This document shows, piece after piece, positions 18,152 to 27,356 of a stretch of DNA of 64,000 bases. The notes beneath the pieces were generated by a model that was given only the letters and a program-made list of their open reading frames with translations, had not been told where the DNA came from and did no database searches. The translations under genes were made by a program, and so were the position numbers. Origin of the DNA: an uncultured Prevotellaceae bacterium (GTDB lineage: Bacteria; Bacteroidota; Bacteroidia; Bacteroidales; Bacteroidaceae); assembly GCA_945865175.1 (NCBI GenBank), contig CAMBDA010000011.1, positions 1-64,000 of the forward strand, written 5' to 3'. How positions within the stretch are numbered: the stretch's first letter is position 1; each line of letters opens with the position of its first letter.

Positions 18152-18523
18152 ATGGCTCTGCATAACGACTACGGAAATCTGGGCGAGGAAATTGCCGCCG
18201 AATACCTGAAGGCAAAAGGGTATGTCATCCACCAGATGCACTGGCGGACCGGCCACAAGGAACTGGACATCGTGGCAGAAACCGACGGCACACTGGTGGT
18301 GGTGGAAGTGAAAGCACGCAGGAACAGTATTTTCTGCAAGCCGGAAGACGTGCTGAGCGTGAACAAGATGCGACGCATCGTGTTGGCCGCCGATGCCTAC
18401 GTGCGCTACCACCGCATAGACCTGCCCGTACGCTTTGACCTCATCACTGTGGTAGGAGACCCCAGGAATCCCCGCATCACCCACTACGAAAAGGCCTTCA
18501 CCTCTCCCGTCTGGTACAAGTAA
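18152..18523 (+). CDS. YraN/UPF0102 endonuclease-like protein
   Basis: The 123-residue protein matches the UPF0102 family: an N-terminal GNLGEEIAAEYLKAKGY helix, then KELDIVAETDGTLVVVEVKAR, which is the restriction-endonuclease-like core with Asp, Glu and Lys. A role in DNA repair or processing of recombination intermediates is presumed for the family but not established. It lies in the recJ-recQ operon, 24 bp after recQ. Confidence 0.9.
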   Translation: MALHNDYGNLGEEIAAEYLKAKGYVIHQMHWRTGHKELDIVAETDGTLVVVEVKARRNSIFCKPEDVLSVNKMRRIVLAADAYVRYHRIDLPVRFDLITVVGDPRNPRITHYEKAFTSPVWYK

Positions 18524-18538
18524 CATCCCAAACAAATC

Positions 18539-19306
18539 ATGAACATAGAACATCATTTTTGCCTCGACGAATCACCACAGTTCCACATGATGGAACTGGG
18601 CCATGTAGATTCCACCAACCAGTTTGCCCGCCACTATCGGCCCGTAAGACCCGTACGCATCAGTCTTGTGACAGCCGAATACCAATCGGCAGGAAAAGGT
18701 GCAGGCACCAACAGCTGGGAATCGGCTGAAGGCGAGAACCTGCTCTTCAGCCTCATCGTTCGGCCCACCATGGTGCAGGCCAGCCACCTGTTCGTGCTGT
18801 CAGAAGCCATGGCCCTGTCAGTGTGCAAGGCACTCGACAACTTCGGCACCGGCTTCTCCATCAAGTGGCCCAACGACGTCTACCATCACGACAGTAAGAT
18901 TGCCGGCATGCTGATTGAGAACGATATCGTGGGTCACCACATCGACCGAAGCATCCTAGGGGTGGGAATCAACATCAACCAGACCACCTTCCTGAGCGAT
19001 GCGCCCAATCCCATCTCACTGGCCCAGATTCTTGGTGAGCCCATCGAACGGATATTCATCATGGAAGCTGTGATGGAGCAGTTCAGTTCCCTCTATACCA
19101 TGGTGGAGCAAGGGCGTGAAAAGGAGCTTCACCGGCAATACCTGGAGCGGCTCTATCGCAAAGACGCCCTTCATCGCTACCGTGATGACTCCGGCACCTT
19201 TGAAGCCCAGATTGTAGACGTGGAGCCCAATGGGCATCTGCTCCTGCAAGACCAGGAAGGCCGCACCCGCCGCTATGCCTTCAAGGAAGTGTCCTTCATC
19301 ATCTGA
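18539..19306 (+). CDS. birA: Biotin--[acetyl-CoA-carboxylase] ligase
   Basis: This 255-residue single-domain BirA lacks the N-terminal DNA-binding domain, so it is a ligase rather than a repressor. Motifs: VDSTNQFARHY; the biotin-binding loop as QSAGKGAGTNSWESAEGEN (the usual GRGRRG is relaxed here); KWPNDVYHHDSKIAGMLIE with the catalytic lysine; and GVGININQ. It activates biotin as biotinyl-AMP and transfers it to carrier proteins. It starts 15 bp after the yraN-like gene. Confidence 0.92.
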   Translation: MNIEHHFCLDESPQFHMMELGHVDSTNQFARHYRPVRPVRISLVTAEYQSAGKGAGTNSWESAEGENLLFSLIVRPTMVQASHLFVLSEAMALSVCKALDNFGTGFSIKWPNDVYHHDSKIAGMLIENDIVGHHIDRSILGVGININQTTFLSDAPNPISLAQILGEPIERIFIMEAVMEQFSSLYTMVEQGREKELHRQYLERLYRKDALHRYRDDSGTFEAQIVDVEPNGHLLLQDQEGRTRRYAFKEVSFII

Positions 19307-19379
19307 GAAGCCCGAAGGAGGTGGCATCATAATGACAAACATATATAATATAACATATTAATAATTAGAGACAAGCAAT

Positions 19380-20090
19380 ATGGCAAAATTCAACAGAATC
19401 CTGCTCAAACTGAGCGGAGAGAGCCTTATGGGTGAGAAGAAATACGGCATCGACGAGAAAAGGCTGGCCGAATACGCAGCGCAAATCAAGGAAGTGCACG
19501 ACATGGGTGTGCAGATTGGCATCGTAATCGGAGGCGGCAACATCTTTCGCGGGCTGAGTGGTGCAGGCAAGGGATTCGACCGTGTGAAAGGTGACCAGAT
19601 GGGCATGTGCGCCACCGTCATCAATTCGCTGGGACTGAGCAGCGCCCTGGAGGCCATTGGTGTAAAGACACGCGTGCTCACCGCCATCCGCATGGAACCC
19701 ATCGGTGAGTTCTACAACAAATGGAAAGCCATAGAGGCACTGAAGAACGGCGAAGTGGTAATCATGAGTGCCGGCACCGGCAACCCCTATTTCACCACCG
19801 ACACAGGCAGCAGTCTGCGCGGCATTGAGATAGAGGCCGATGTGATGCTGAAGGGCACACGTGTGGACGGCATCTATACAGCCGACCCCGAAAAGGACCC
19901 CACAGCCACCAAGTTCTCCGAAATATCCTACGATGAGATTTACACCCGTGGGCTCAAAGTGATGGACCTCACGGCCACGACCATGTGCAAGGAGAACGGG
20001 TTGCCCATCTATGTTTTCAACATGGACATCTGCGGCAATCTGAAGAAGGTGATGGATGGCGAGGACATCGGCACCCTGGTACATCTGTAA
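19380..20090 (+). CDS. pyrH: Uridylate kinase
   Basis: The 236-residue protein belongs to the amino-acid kinase fold: ILLKLSGESLMGEKKYGID at the N-terminus, IVIGGGNIFRG, the UMP-binding SAGTGNPYFTTDTG and the late VDGIYTADPEKDP. It phosphorylates UMP to UDP for RNA, DNA and sugar nucleotide synthesis. Size and motifs are standard. It ends the plus-strand run; the next genes lie on the other strand. Confidence 0.95.
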   Translation: MAKFNRILLKLSGESLMGEKKYGIDEKRLAEYAAQIKEVHDMGVQIGIVIGGGNIFRGLSGAGKGFDRVKGDQMGMCATVINSLGLSSALEAIGVKTRVLTAIRMEPIGEFYNKWKAIEALKNGEVVIMSAGTGNPYFTTDTGSSLRGIEIEADVMLKGTRVDGIYTADPEKDPTATKFSEISYDEIYTRGLKVMDLTATTMCKENGLPIYVFNMDICGNLKKVMDGEDIGTLVHL

Positions 20091-20197
20091 GCCAGGGTTT
20101 TCAAGACCGCCGTCTCAGGCAGAACCATTTTGGCAATCAATATTCTCCTGCCGCATCCTGCCGGGGCCACCCACGAAATGAGGAAAAGAATTCGCCC

Positions 20198-21145
20198 CTA
20201 ACGCGGAGGCAAGGATTCCAGAAAAGCCCTCACCTTTTCTGTGTATACATCGGGACAGTCCTGGTAGGCACGCGCATGCGTGATACCTGGGGCTGTCCAT
20301 TTTTCTTTGGGACACGGTTTGGCGGCATACAGCGAATCCATCATCCAATAGGGCACAAAGGTGTCGGCATCACCGTGGATAAAGAGCATGGGACGGTGGC
20401 ATCTGGCCACCTGACGGATGGGAGAAGCCTCGCCAAACCACCATCCATGTACCAGCCGGTTGAGCAGGCTCGTAGTATAGAGCAGCGGGAAGGCGGGCAA
20501 AGAGAACTGCTCCTTCAGCTGAAGGCGAAACTCATCCCACACACTGGTGTAGCCGCAATCGGCCACAAAGCCCTCCACATAGGCCGGCAGTTCCTCACCA
20601 GACAGGCACATCGTAGTGGCCGCGCCCATCGACACGCCATGCACCACCATACGGGAAGGTGCCAGGCTGTCGCGGAAAAGTTGTTCAGCCACCTCGGTCC
20701 AGCGCATCACATCCAGGCGGTCCTTCCACCCCATCTGGATGTCATTGCCCTCGCTCAGCCCATGCCCATGCAGGTCGGGCATCAGCAGGTTGTAGCCCAG
20801 GTCGCGATGGTACATACGTCCCAAATAGAGAAACTTCACACAACTGTCCTTGTAGCCATGCACCACCACCGCCGTACGTCCATGGGCGGAATCGGCCCGC
20901 AGGAACAGAGCATGGTGGCGTTCGCCCGTGGGCATCACCACAAAGGTATCCCTGAGCAGTCCCTCGGCCAGCAGGCTGTCCACCCACGGCTGCATGTCGG
21001 GGACACGCTGATACAGTTGTCCCCACGCATTGTCCACATCGGTATGTCTGGCATCGGCACGCAAAGAAAAGTTCATCATGAACACGCTGGCCCCCAGCAA
21101 TGCCACAGCCATCAGGGCCACTACAGCATACAACAGTTTCTTCAT
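20198..21145 (-). CDS. Alpha/beta hydrolase
   Basis: The 315-residue protein has an N-terminal membrane anchor or signal (about 1-24). It has the hydrolase fold: oxyanion region VVVHGYKDS, nucleophile serine in VVHGVSMGAATTM, and late acid and histidine candidates in FIHGDADTFVP and the C-terminal ARAYQDCPD region. The substrate is unknown; the shape fits the serine aminopeptidase S33/BAAT-like group. It begins 13 bp after the stop of the large fusion gene upstream on the same strand, so the two are likely co-transcribed. Confidence 0.85.
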   Translation of the reverse strand: MKKLLYAVVALMAVALLGASVFMMNFSLRADARHTDVDNAWGQLYQRVPDMQPWVDSLLAEGLLRDTFVVMPTGERHHALFLRADSAHGRTAVVVHGYKDSCVKFLYLGRMYHRDLGYNLLMPDLHGHGLSEGNDIQMGWKDRLDVMRWTEVAEQLFRDSLAPSRMVVHGVSMGAATTMCLSGEELPAYVEGFVADCGYTSVWDEFRLQLKEQFSLPAFPLLYTTSLLNRLVHGWWFGEASPIRQVARCHRPMLFIHGDADTFVPYWMMDSLYAAKPCPKEKWTAPGITHARAYQDCPDVYTEKVRAFLESLPPR

Positions 21146-21157
21146 CCTTAGGTCTGG

Positions 21158-24100
21158 CTACTTATAGGATTTCACAATCTCAGCACCGCGATAGTAGTGT
21201 TGCAGGATGGATCGGTAGCCAAAGCCCTGATCGGCCATGACCGCAGCACCTATCTGGCACAGCCCCACTCCATGTCCCCATCCGCGTCCATGCAGGCGGA
21301 AGCGGGCGGGTACCCCCTCCTCCACCTCCAGCCGCTCCACTGTAAAGCAACTGCTCTTCAGATGGGTATCGCTCAGGACACGGCGTATCTCCAGTTCCTT
21401 ACCGATGGTGAAACTGCGCTGTGTGCCCACAATCAGCAGGCGGCTCAGATGACCGCTGGGGCTCACCTCCACAGGGCGGAGGTCCACTATCTGGCCGAAA
21501 TCCATCTTCAGGCGGTCAGTTATCAGTCTGTTCAGTTCCTCCTGCGTATAATCCACCGTCCATTCATAGAAGTCCGTCGTTTCCAGGTCATAGTCGTTCA
21601 GAATATTCTGCAGCGTATGCGGGTCCTCTATATGGCAATAAGGGTCTTCCACGCTTTCCAGATAGGAATGGTGCACATTGTCCCAGCAATATTCAAACTC
21701 ATTGGTGCGTCCGCCGCAACACTTGCTGAAGCGCGCATCACAGATGGTTCCATCGCTGCAGAGGATTTCTCCACGTGTGGCCCTCACGGCCTCTTCTGCC
21801 CTGCTGCCCAGGGCACGCGTGATGCCCTGATAGCGCTGGCAATGGTCATCGGCACACACATCGAACAGCTGGTGTTCCTCCCGGTCATACCAGCGGATGG
21901 CCTCGGTATCGGTTCTCTTGAATGCGAAGAAGGCATGGTGCTGCTGTTTCTGCAGGCGGCGGTGTTCCAGCTGGGCAAACAGCCAGCTGCGGCTGATGAC
22001 GGCCGATGCCTTCAGGTACTCCAGGCTACAGGTCGACTTCATCTCGCTGCTGATAACACTGGCCAGATAGTCCTCCACAGGCAAGCGGTTGATGACGAGA
22101 ATCTTGTCTTCGTCCACCATCAGGTGGAGCACCCCACGGAAAGTCTGCGACTCGCGCCGCTCCCAGTGGAACTTCACTCCTATGGGAACATCCGACAACG
22201 TGAAGGTGGCCTCCTCGTTTTCGGGCCGGAACGTCAGTTCCCTGTACAGACTTCCCTGCCACAGGATGCTTCCGTCCTGACATTCCACCGTCTGCACGCC
22301 CTCCACCGTCACGCCCTTGGCCATATAGACTCCGTTGGTACGGAAGATGAGGCGCTGTTCCGACAGCAGGCCCACGCTCACCTCGGGCTCCTCTCCACAT
22401 GCCAGCAGGCTGTCCGTCCCCTGGTCCTTCGTCATCGCGGCAGAGGTTGCAGGCGTATCGGTAAGCTGTGCAATCACGGGCTGCAGTTGGTCATAGTCCA
22501 GTGTGACCTCCCGCAGGATGTCAGCGGCACGCTGGAATGTGATCCGTTCAAAATCCTCACGGCGGGGCGTAATGATGAGTCCGCCCATGTCCAAAGCACC
22601 CGGACTGATGAGCAACTGGTCCTCGCCCTCCTGGCTATAACAATCGGGGCGGTGCTTGGCACGCGGAAAAATCAGTGTCACAATCTCGTCGGGCCGGCCC
22701 AGTCCGCCCTCCTGATGCCAGGAGATAAGGTTCATCCTGGGTTCTTCCTCACCCTCCGCCACAGGAAGTGCCTTGTACACACGCTGGCAAAGGATGCTGT
22801 CCGGCTCGGTGGGCTGGCTGCGGATAACAAACACCGGGCACACATAGGTGCGTAGCAGATACAGTCCGCAGCCCGAACTGGTGTTGCCCGCTTCTTCCAT
22901 GTTGGCCGCCTCCGCGCCTGTGAGTGGATAAAGCTTCTCCAGATGTTTCTCGTACAGGCTCCAGTCGCGCTCTATGGGCACCACGCCCCTGCTGCCTGCC
23001 TGCAAGTGCATGTGGTCGGGACACGAGGCACCGCACAACGGGCCGTTGTAGAAGACAATATACTGGGGCATGTCCCAGGCTACCCGGCGCATGGTGCCGA
23101 AATGGCTGTAGATGCGCTGGGGCGTGTGCCTGCGGGTGGGGATAGTGAAATGACGGGGCAGAATGGGGAACGGATTCACCAGCAGCTGGTAGTGCCGCTC
23201 CATGGGCATGGCATGCTGCTGGGGCGGACGGTTGTGGTTGCACAGGAAACAGGGACGCTGACTGATGCTGGCAGCGTCAATCTTCGCGCCCGTACTCACG
23301 ATACGGGCCGGATTCCACTGCACGGCCAGCCGGCTGTCGCCTTCCGTCAGTTCCTGCACCTTTACCTGTTCCAGCGCCTCGTAGTTTTTTTCGGCCATGG
23401 GCCACTGTGCCAGTTCGTCGTGGAGGAAATCCTCCACCTCCTGCGGTTCGGGCTGATGCTGCCACAGCCGGTTGAGCGCACGTCGCGCCCTTATCTCGAG
23501 CGTCCGCAGGTGGTCCTTATAGGCATTGTTCTTGTTTATCTTGTCCTGGCTCAGCGCGGCATCGCTGTTGCCCTCCCATCGGCGGCACAGGTACAGTTCG
23601 TCATAGATGCGTCCGATGCGATACTGGCGGCTGATGCGGAGTCCCAGCGCATAGTCCTCTCCATAGCTGGTGTTGGGCACCTGTATCTGGCGGAGGATAG
23701 GGGTGAAGAAAGCGCGCGGTGCGCCCAGTCCGTTGATACGGATGGCATTGTTGCGTCCGTTCTGTGGTGTCCATTCGCGATGGTCAATCAGTCCTGGAGG
23801 CAGGGTGTTGAGTTGGAAATCACACATGCGGTAGGAGCCTATCACCATGGCAGCCCCCTGTTGGTAGAAGGCATCCACTATGCGTTGCAGGGTGAGCGGA
23901 CTGCTATACAGGTCGTCACTGTCGAGCTGCACCACAAAACGGCCCGCCTGGGGATGATGGACAGCCATGTTCCAGCAGCCGCCAATGCCCAGGTCGGTGC
24001 GTTCCGGAATGATGTGGATGACACGGCTGTCCGCCGCAAAGGTGCGGATGGCCTCCGTAGTGCCGTCGGTACTGCCATTGTCCACCACCATCAGGTTAAA

Positions 24101-24895
24101 GGGGAACTGTGTCTGCTGCGAGAGCACGCTCTCAATGGCATCCCGGATGGTACGCACACGGTCACGCACGGGAATCACCACGGTGGCCTCCACGGGAAAA
24201 TTCCCTTCCGTGAGGCGCACCTCGTCGTATTCGTTGCCATGCAGATAAGCGTTCACGGCCCGCAGGTGGCGGGTGACGGCGCGTTCCATCTCAGTCTGAA
24301 CCCCGCGGTTCTTGGGGTCCACATAGTCGAATTGCTTTTGTCCGCTCAGGCGGGTATCATTCTCTATCTCGGTATACAGATACTCGCTGATATGCTCCGG
24401 CATACCCCTGCGCATCACAAACAGACGCAGGTCGTAAAGGGCAGCATAGCGATAGCTGTGGAGATGGGGCTGGCTCAGGTAGTCCCTCAGCGTCTGTGTC
24501 TTCACCAGCAGTAGCGACCCCATCTGGAAATCGTCGCGCACCGACCCTTCCTGACAATCGATGAGCGGCATGGCCTTGCGCGTACCGTCGGGCAGCACCA
24601 CATAATGGTCGGCATACCACATCTCCGCCCCGCTGTCAGCGGCTATGGAGAGCAGGCGGTCCAGGGCATGATAGCCCAGCTGCAGGCGGTCGGGTTTGGT
24701 ATAGAGCAGGGCATATTCGGTCTCACACGCCTCTGCCACCTGACGCAAGGCACGCGTGTTGCCGGGAGGGAATGCCTGTACGACGGTAACGCCGGCCACA
24801 CAAGCCTCGGCCTCGAACTGCGCTGCATTGCCAGCCGTCTGTTCCTCGCTGCAGCCAAAGAGGAAACAGTGTATCATCTCTTCGTTTATTTTCAT
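21158..24895 (-). CDS. Glycosyltransferase-DUF4922-SpoIID fusion protein
   Basis: The 1245-residue protein has three parts. An N-terminal region (1-230) without clear motifs is followed by a family 2 glycosyltransferase (about 232-400; [27 protein letters not shown]). A DUF4922/HIT-like nucleotidyl or phosphorylase region (about 500-830) has [10 protein letters not shown] near 551 and [10 protein letters not shown] near 628, resembling the active site of GalT/HIT enzymes. A SpoIID/LytB domain (about 905-1240) has [22 protein letters not shown] and [15 protein letters not shown]. No signal peptide is seen, although SpoIID domains usually act outside the cytoplasm. Fused proteins of this kind are known as uncharacterised in Bacteroidales. 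It may join sugar transfer with glycan processing; this is inference. Confidence 0.8.
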   Translation of the reverse strand: MKINEEMIHCFLFGCSEEQTAGNAAQFEAEACVAGVTVVQAFPPGNTRALRQVAEACETEYALLYTKPDRLQLGYHALDRLLSIAADSGAEMWYADHYVVLPDGTRKAMPLIDCQEGSVRDDFQMGSLLLVKTQTLRDYLSQPHLHSYRYAALYDLRLFVMRRGMPEHISEYLYTEIENDTRLSGQKQFDYVDPKNRGVQTEMERAVTRHLRAVNAYLHGNEYDEVRLTEGNFPVEATVVIPVRDRVRTIRDAIESVLSQQTQFPFNLMVVDNGSTDGTTEAIRTFAADSRVIHIIPERTDLGIGGCWNMAVHHPQAGRFVVQLDSDDLYSSPLTLQRIVDAFYQQGAAMVIGSYRMCDFQLNTLPPGLIDHREWTPQNGRNNAIRINGLGAPRAFFTPILRQIQVPNTSYGEDYALGLRISRQYRIGRIYDELYLCRRWEGNSDAALSQDKINKNNAYKDHLRTLEIRARRALNRLWQHQPEPQEVEDFLHDELAQWPMAEKNYEALEQVKVQELTEGDSRLAVQWNPARIVSTGAKIDAASISQRPCFLCNHNRPPQQHAMPMERHYQLLVNPFPILPRHFTIPTRRHTPQRIYSHFGTMRRVAWDMPQYIVFYNGPLCGASCPDHMHLQAGSRGVVPIERDWSLYEKHLEKLYPLTGAEAANMEEAGNTSSGCGLYLLRTYVCPVFVIRSQPTEPDSILCQRVYKALPVAEGEEEPRMNLISWHQEGGLGRPDEIVTLIFPRAKHRPDCYSQEGEDQLLISPGALDMGGLIITPRREDFERITFQRAADILREVTLDYDQLQPVIAQLTDTPATSAAMTKDQGTDSLLACGEEPEVSVGLLSEQRLIFRTNGVYMAKGVTVEGVQTVECQDGSILWQGSLYRELTFRPENEEATFTLSDVPIGVKFHWERRESQTFRGVLHLMVDEDKILVINRLPVEDYLASVISSEMKSTCSLEYLKASAVISRSWLFAQLEHRRLQKQQHHAFFAFKRTDTEAIRWYDREEHQLFDVCADDHCQRYQGITRALGSRAEEAVRATRGEILCSDGTICDARFSKCCGGRTNEFEYCWDNVHHSYLESVEDPYCHIEDPHTLQNILNDYDLETTDFYEWTVDYTQEELNRLITDRLKMDFGQIVDLRPVEVSPSGHLSRLLIVGTQRSFTIGKELEIRRVLSDTHLKSSCFTVERLEVEEGVPARFRLHGRGWGHGVGLCQIGAAVMADQGFGYRSILQHYYRGAEIVKSYK

Positions 24896-24937
24896 CTTTT
24901 TCTCTCTAGGAAATCCATTAATTCATTAATTATAGGA

Positions 24938-24945
24938 CAAAAGTA
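24938..24945 (-). promoter_or_regulatory. -7 box (TACTTTTG) for the fusion gene
   Basis: The minus-strand TACTTTTG fits TAnnTTTG and lies 42 bp before the ATG at 24895. The hydrolase gene downstream would share this promoter. Confidence 0.55.
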
Positions 24946-25187
24946 GTGTTTTTCTACATTATGGCCAAATTTTTGGGCTCCTCATCCATTATTTGGCAGT
25001 CCTTTGCCATTCCACCACGTCTTTTACGTCACGGATTTTAGGAGGGGTTATATGCGTGATGGCACACCAAAGGCCAAACCCCGACGGGGCAGATTAGATT
25101 CATATCGGGGCGTAGAATACAGGAAAATCAGCAAAACCGACCTTTCAAAAAAAAGACGGAGAAATTGCCCTCCTCAACATTTTGTTG

Positions 25188-25195
25188 TAACTTTG
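25188..25195 (+). promoter_or_regulatory. -7 box (TAACTTTG) four bases before a start codon
   Basis: TAACTTTG ends 4 nt before the ATG at 25200. Either the mRNA is leaderless or a start further inside is used, but the first codons (MKVHIFNPENDLALA) look conserved. Confidence 0.6.
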
Positions 25196-25199
25196 CAGC

Positions 25200-26159
25200 A
25201 TGAAAGTGCATATTTTCAATCCGGAGAATGATTTGGCGCTGGCCGACGGACGACCAGGCTATACAGCCCCTGCCAGCGCACGTCAGATGCGCAAGGAGCT
25301 GCATTGGCTCCCCGAATGGTGGGCCGAGGAGGGCGACCTGGTGTGGGATGGCGAGAGCAGCCTGCAGCTGCAGGAAGGGGACGAAATCTGTCCCTGGGGA
25401 TGGAGCCCCGCCCTCATCCATCAGCTGAAGCAGGCAGGAGTGGCCGACAGCCTGCTGCCCACGCCGGAGCAGATGGACCACCTGCGATGGCTCTCCCACC
25501 GGCGAACGGCAGTGGAGGCCCTGGCGCAGATGCGTGCCGACAGACTGCTGGGCGAAACCCTTTGTGGCGCATCCCGGGAATGCAAGTGTACCGCTGAGGT
25601 AAGCGAAGCACTGGCCCAATGGCCACGGACGCTGTTCAAGGCACCCTGGAGCTGCAGCGGAAAAGGGCTGGTGGCCAGCGATGCGCCCGACTGTGACCGC
25701 CGGGTGGAGCACATCATGCAGCAACAGGGGAGTGTCATTGCCGAGCAGATGCTCCACAAGATTGCCGACTTTGCACTGGAGTTCATGCTCGACGGGAACG
25801 GAGGCGTGGAATATCAGGGCCTCTCGCTCTTCCACACCAATGAGGCTGGCGCATACACCGGCAACTGGCTGGCACCCGAGCCGCAAAAACTGGCCTGGCT
25901 GGCACAATATGCCGAGCCGCGCTGTCTGATGGACATCCGCCAGTGGTGGGAGCAATACCTCAGGCAGTTCAGCTACCGCGGTCCCGTGGGCATCGACATG
26001 ATGCTCTGCCACGAGGGCATCTGCCCCTGTGTGGAAATCAACTGGCGCATGACCATGGGGATGGTGGGTCTCTTCCTCACCCGTCAGGGGCGCAGCGGCA
26101 AGCTCCTTATATATTATATGTATGGCCACTATGTGGCAGAAGTGGAGGCATTCGGATGA
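25200..26159 (+). CDS. ATP-grasp-like conserved protein
   Basis: The 319-residue protein opens with MKVHIFNPENDLALADG, a Bacteroidales-conserved start. Its later part resembles an ATP-grasp fold: a lysine before LFKAPWSCSGKGLV (nucleotide-binding loop), EQMLHKIADFALEFM, GPVGIDMML and EINWRMTMGM, which would supply acidic metal ligands and the Asn. ATP-grasp enzymes join a carboxylate to an amine or thiol; the substrate here is unknown. The stop overlaps the ATG of the deacetylase gene (26156-26159), so the products are made together. The call is by motif pattern, with moderate certainty. Confidence 0.65.
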   Translation: MKVHIFNPENDLALADGRPGYTAPASARQMRKELHWLPEWWAEEGDLVWDGESSLQLQEGDEICPWGWSPALIHQLKQAGVADSLLPTPEQMDHLRWLSHRRTAVEALAQMRADRLLGETLCGASRECKCTAEVSEALAQWPRTLFKAPWSCSGKGLVASDAPDCDRRVEHIMQQQGSVIAEQMLHKIADFALEFMLDGNGGVEYQGLSLFHTNEAGAYTGNWLAPEPQKLAWLAQYAEPRCLMDIRQWWEQYLRQFSYRGPVGIDMMLCHEGICPCVEINWRMTMGMVGLFLTRQGRSGKLLIYYMYGHYVAEVEAFG

Positions 26160-26896
26160 AACGCCGGTCTGCACTCCTCCTGTTTTTCCTGGCCACGGCC
26201 ACCGCACTGTGGAGCCAGGATCATTGTGTATGGAGCAAGGGCGGCATCATTCGCAAGGACACCACACAGAAATGTATCACCCTCGTGTTTACGGCCGCCG
26301 ACCATGCCGACGGTGCCCACGACATCCTGCGCACCCTGCGCCGCGAACGGGTGAAGGCAGGCTTCTTTCTCACAGGCAAGTTCCTGGAGCTGTACCCCCA
26401 CGTGGTGAGTCGCCTGGTGAAGGCCGGCCATTATGTGGGCAGCCACAGCTACGGCCACCTGCTGTATTCGCCCTGGGACAATCCCGACTCCACCACCGTG
26501 AGCCACGCACAGTTTTGCGAGGACATCCGCCGCAGCTATGCCCTGCTGGCGCCCTATGGCATCACGCTCCAGAATGCGCCCGTCTTCCTGCCGCCCTATG
26601 AGCATTACAACAGCACCATCTCCCAATGGGCACACGAGATGGGCCTCCAGGTCATCTGTTTCACACCGGGCAGCACCAGCAATGCCGACTACACCACGCC
26701 CGACATGAAGAACTACCGCTCGTCGCAGACCATTCTTGAGAGTATCCTGAAGCTGGAGGAGCGCGAAGGCCTGAACGGGCACATCATGCTCTTCCATCTG
26801 GGCACCGTAGATGCCCGCAAGGACAAGTTCTACCACACCCACCTACGCACGCTCATCCGCACGCTCAAGAAGCGCGGCTACCGTTTCGAGTGGTAG
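26156..26896 (+). CDS. Polysaccharide deacetylase (CE4/NodB-like), exported
   Basis: The protein is 246 residues from the ATG at 26156, chosen for the ATGA overlap with the upstream stop and because a signal peptide (about 1-20, ending LWSQ) then starts the protein. NodB features: the metal-site motif as VFTAADHADGAHDIL in place of TFDDG, the VKAGFFLTGKFL strand and the two histidines of SHSYGHLLY. LPPYEHYN and MLFHLG are further family motifs. It should remove acetyl groups from an N-acetylated glycan in the periplasm or at the surface. The coupling to an ATP-grasp-like gene suggests a joint cell-envelope task. Confidence 0.8.
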   Translation: MKRRSALLLFFLATATALWSQDHCVWSKGGIIRKDTTQKCITLVFTAADHADGAHDILRTLRRERVKAGFFLTGKFLELYPHVVSRLVKAGHYVGSHSYGHLLYSPWDNPDSTTVSHAQFCEDIRRSYALLAPYGITLQNAPVFLPPYEHYNSTISQWAHEMGLQVICFTPGSTSNADYTTPDMKNYRSSQTILESILKLEEREGLNGHIMLFHLGTVDARKDKFYHTHLRTLIRTLKKRGYRFEW

Positions 26897-27070
26897 CAAA
26901 AAGCCCCCAAGCCCCGCAGGGGCAACATAACATAGGACGCTACCTTGGACTGATTTTTTTACCATGGCCTCCTTTCCCCTGGACAAGGGGGTCGAGGATG
27001 ATTTTTTGCTACTACGCGAGCCGTTTTCATATCCCCCAGAAAAACGTGCCTAACTGGAGAAATTTTTTTT

Positions 27071-27102
27071 CCCAACTGGGCAGCAAATTTTTCCCAGTTG
27101 GG
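27071..27102. repeat. Palindromic pair CCCAACTGGG/CCCAGTTGGG
   Basis: CCCAACTGGG (27071-27080) and its complement (27093-27102) flank a 12-nt loop. Each is followed by (C/T)AGCAAA, so the unit is also a direct repeat with a 22-bp period. It could be an operator with two half-sites or a hairpin; no regulator is known here. Confidence 0.5.
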
Positions 27103-27230
27103 TAGCAAAAACGGCCCAAAATGCTACTAGAAACCGCATAAAGGGGACACGGACTGCAAAATAACATACAAAAAAAGGAGGGAAACGCATTTTTTTCTCA
27201 AAATAATTCCCCATCTTGCAAAAAAAAATA

Positions 27231-27238
27231 TAATTTTG
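27231..27238 (+). promoter_or_regulatory. -7 box (TAATTTTG) for the giant surface protein
   Basis: TAATTTTG fits TAnnTTTG and lies 118 bp before the ATG at 27357, giving a leader of about 110 nt. No convincing -33 element at normal spacing was found. Confidence 0.45.
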
Positions 27239-27356
27239 TCCAGAATTAAGTAGTCTACCCCCCCCGGGGAATCTCAAAGGGGATTTAAATGGAGCAATCC
27301 TCCAGAGAGAGCACAAAGAAACCATCGCTCCTGTAATTAAACCAAAAAAACCTCAA

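Larger units (their letters stand above)
24896..25199. other. Divergent intergenic region with two promoters
   Basis: These 304 bases lie between the fusion gene (minus) and the ATP-grasp-like gene (plus). Each end has a TAnnTTTG-type box, listed separately. The middle is AT-rich at the left and mixed at the right. No ORF with homology, repeat or RNA structure was recognised. Confidence 0.5.
26897..27356. other. Intergenic region with short repeats and hairpins
   Basis: The 460 bases hold no convincing gene. A small hairpin (GCCCC/GGGGC at 26911-26923) follows the deacetylase stop. GTAGCAAAAA occurs at 26893-26902 and 27102-27111, and inverted at 27003-27012. A palindromic pair sits at 27071-27102. 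Long A and T runs surround the promoter box of the next gene. Confidence 0.55.

Noticed and set aside
22943-24514. Plus-strand frame of about 520 codons opposite the fusion gene
   Set aside because: It is antisense to a gene with clear domains, has no plausible promoter or start, and its product shows no motif.
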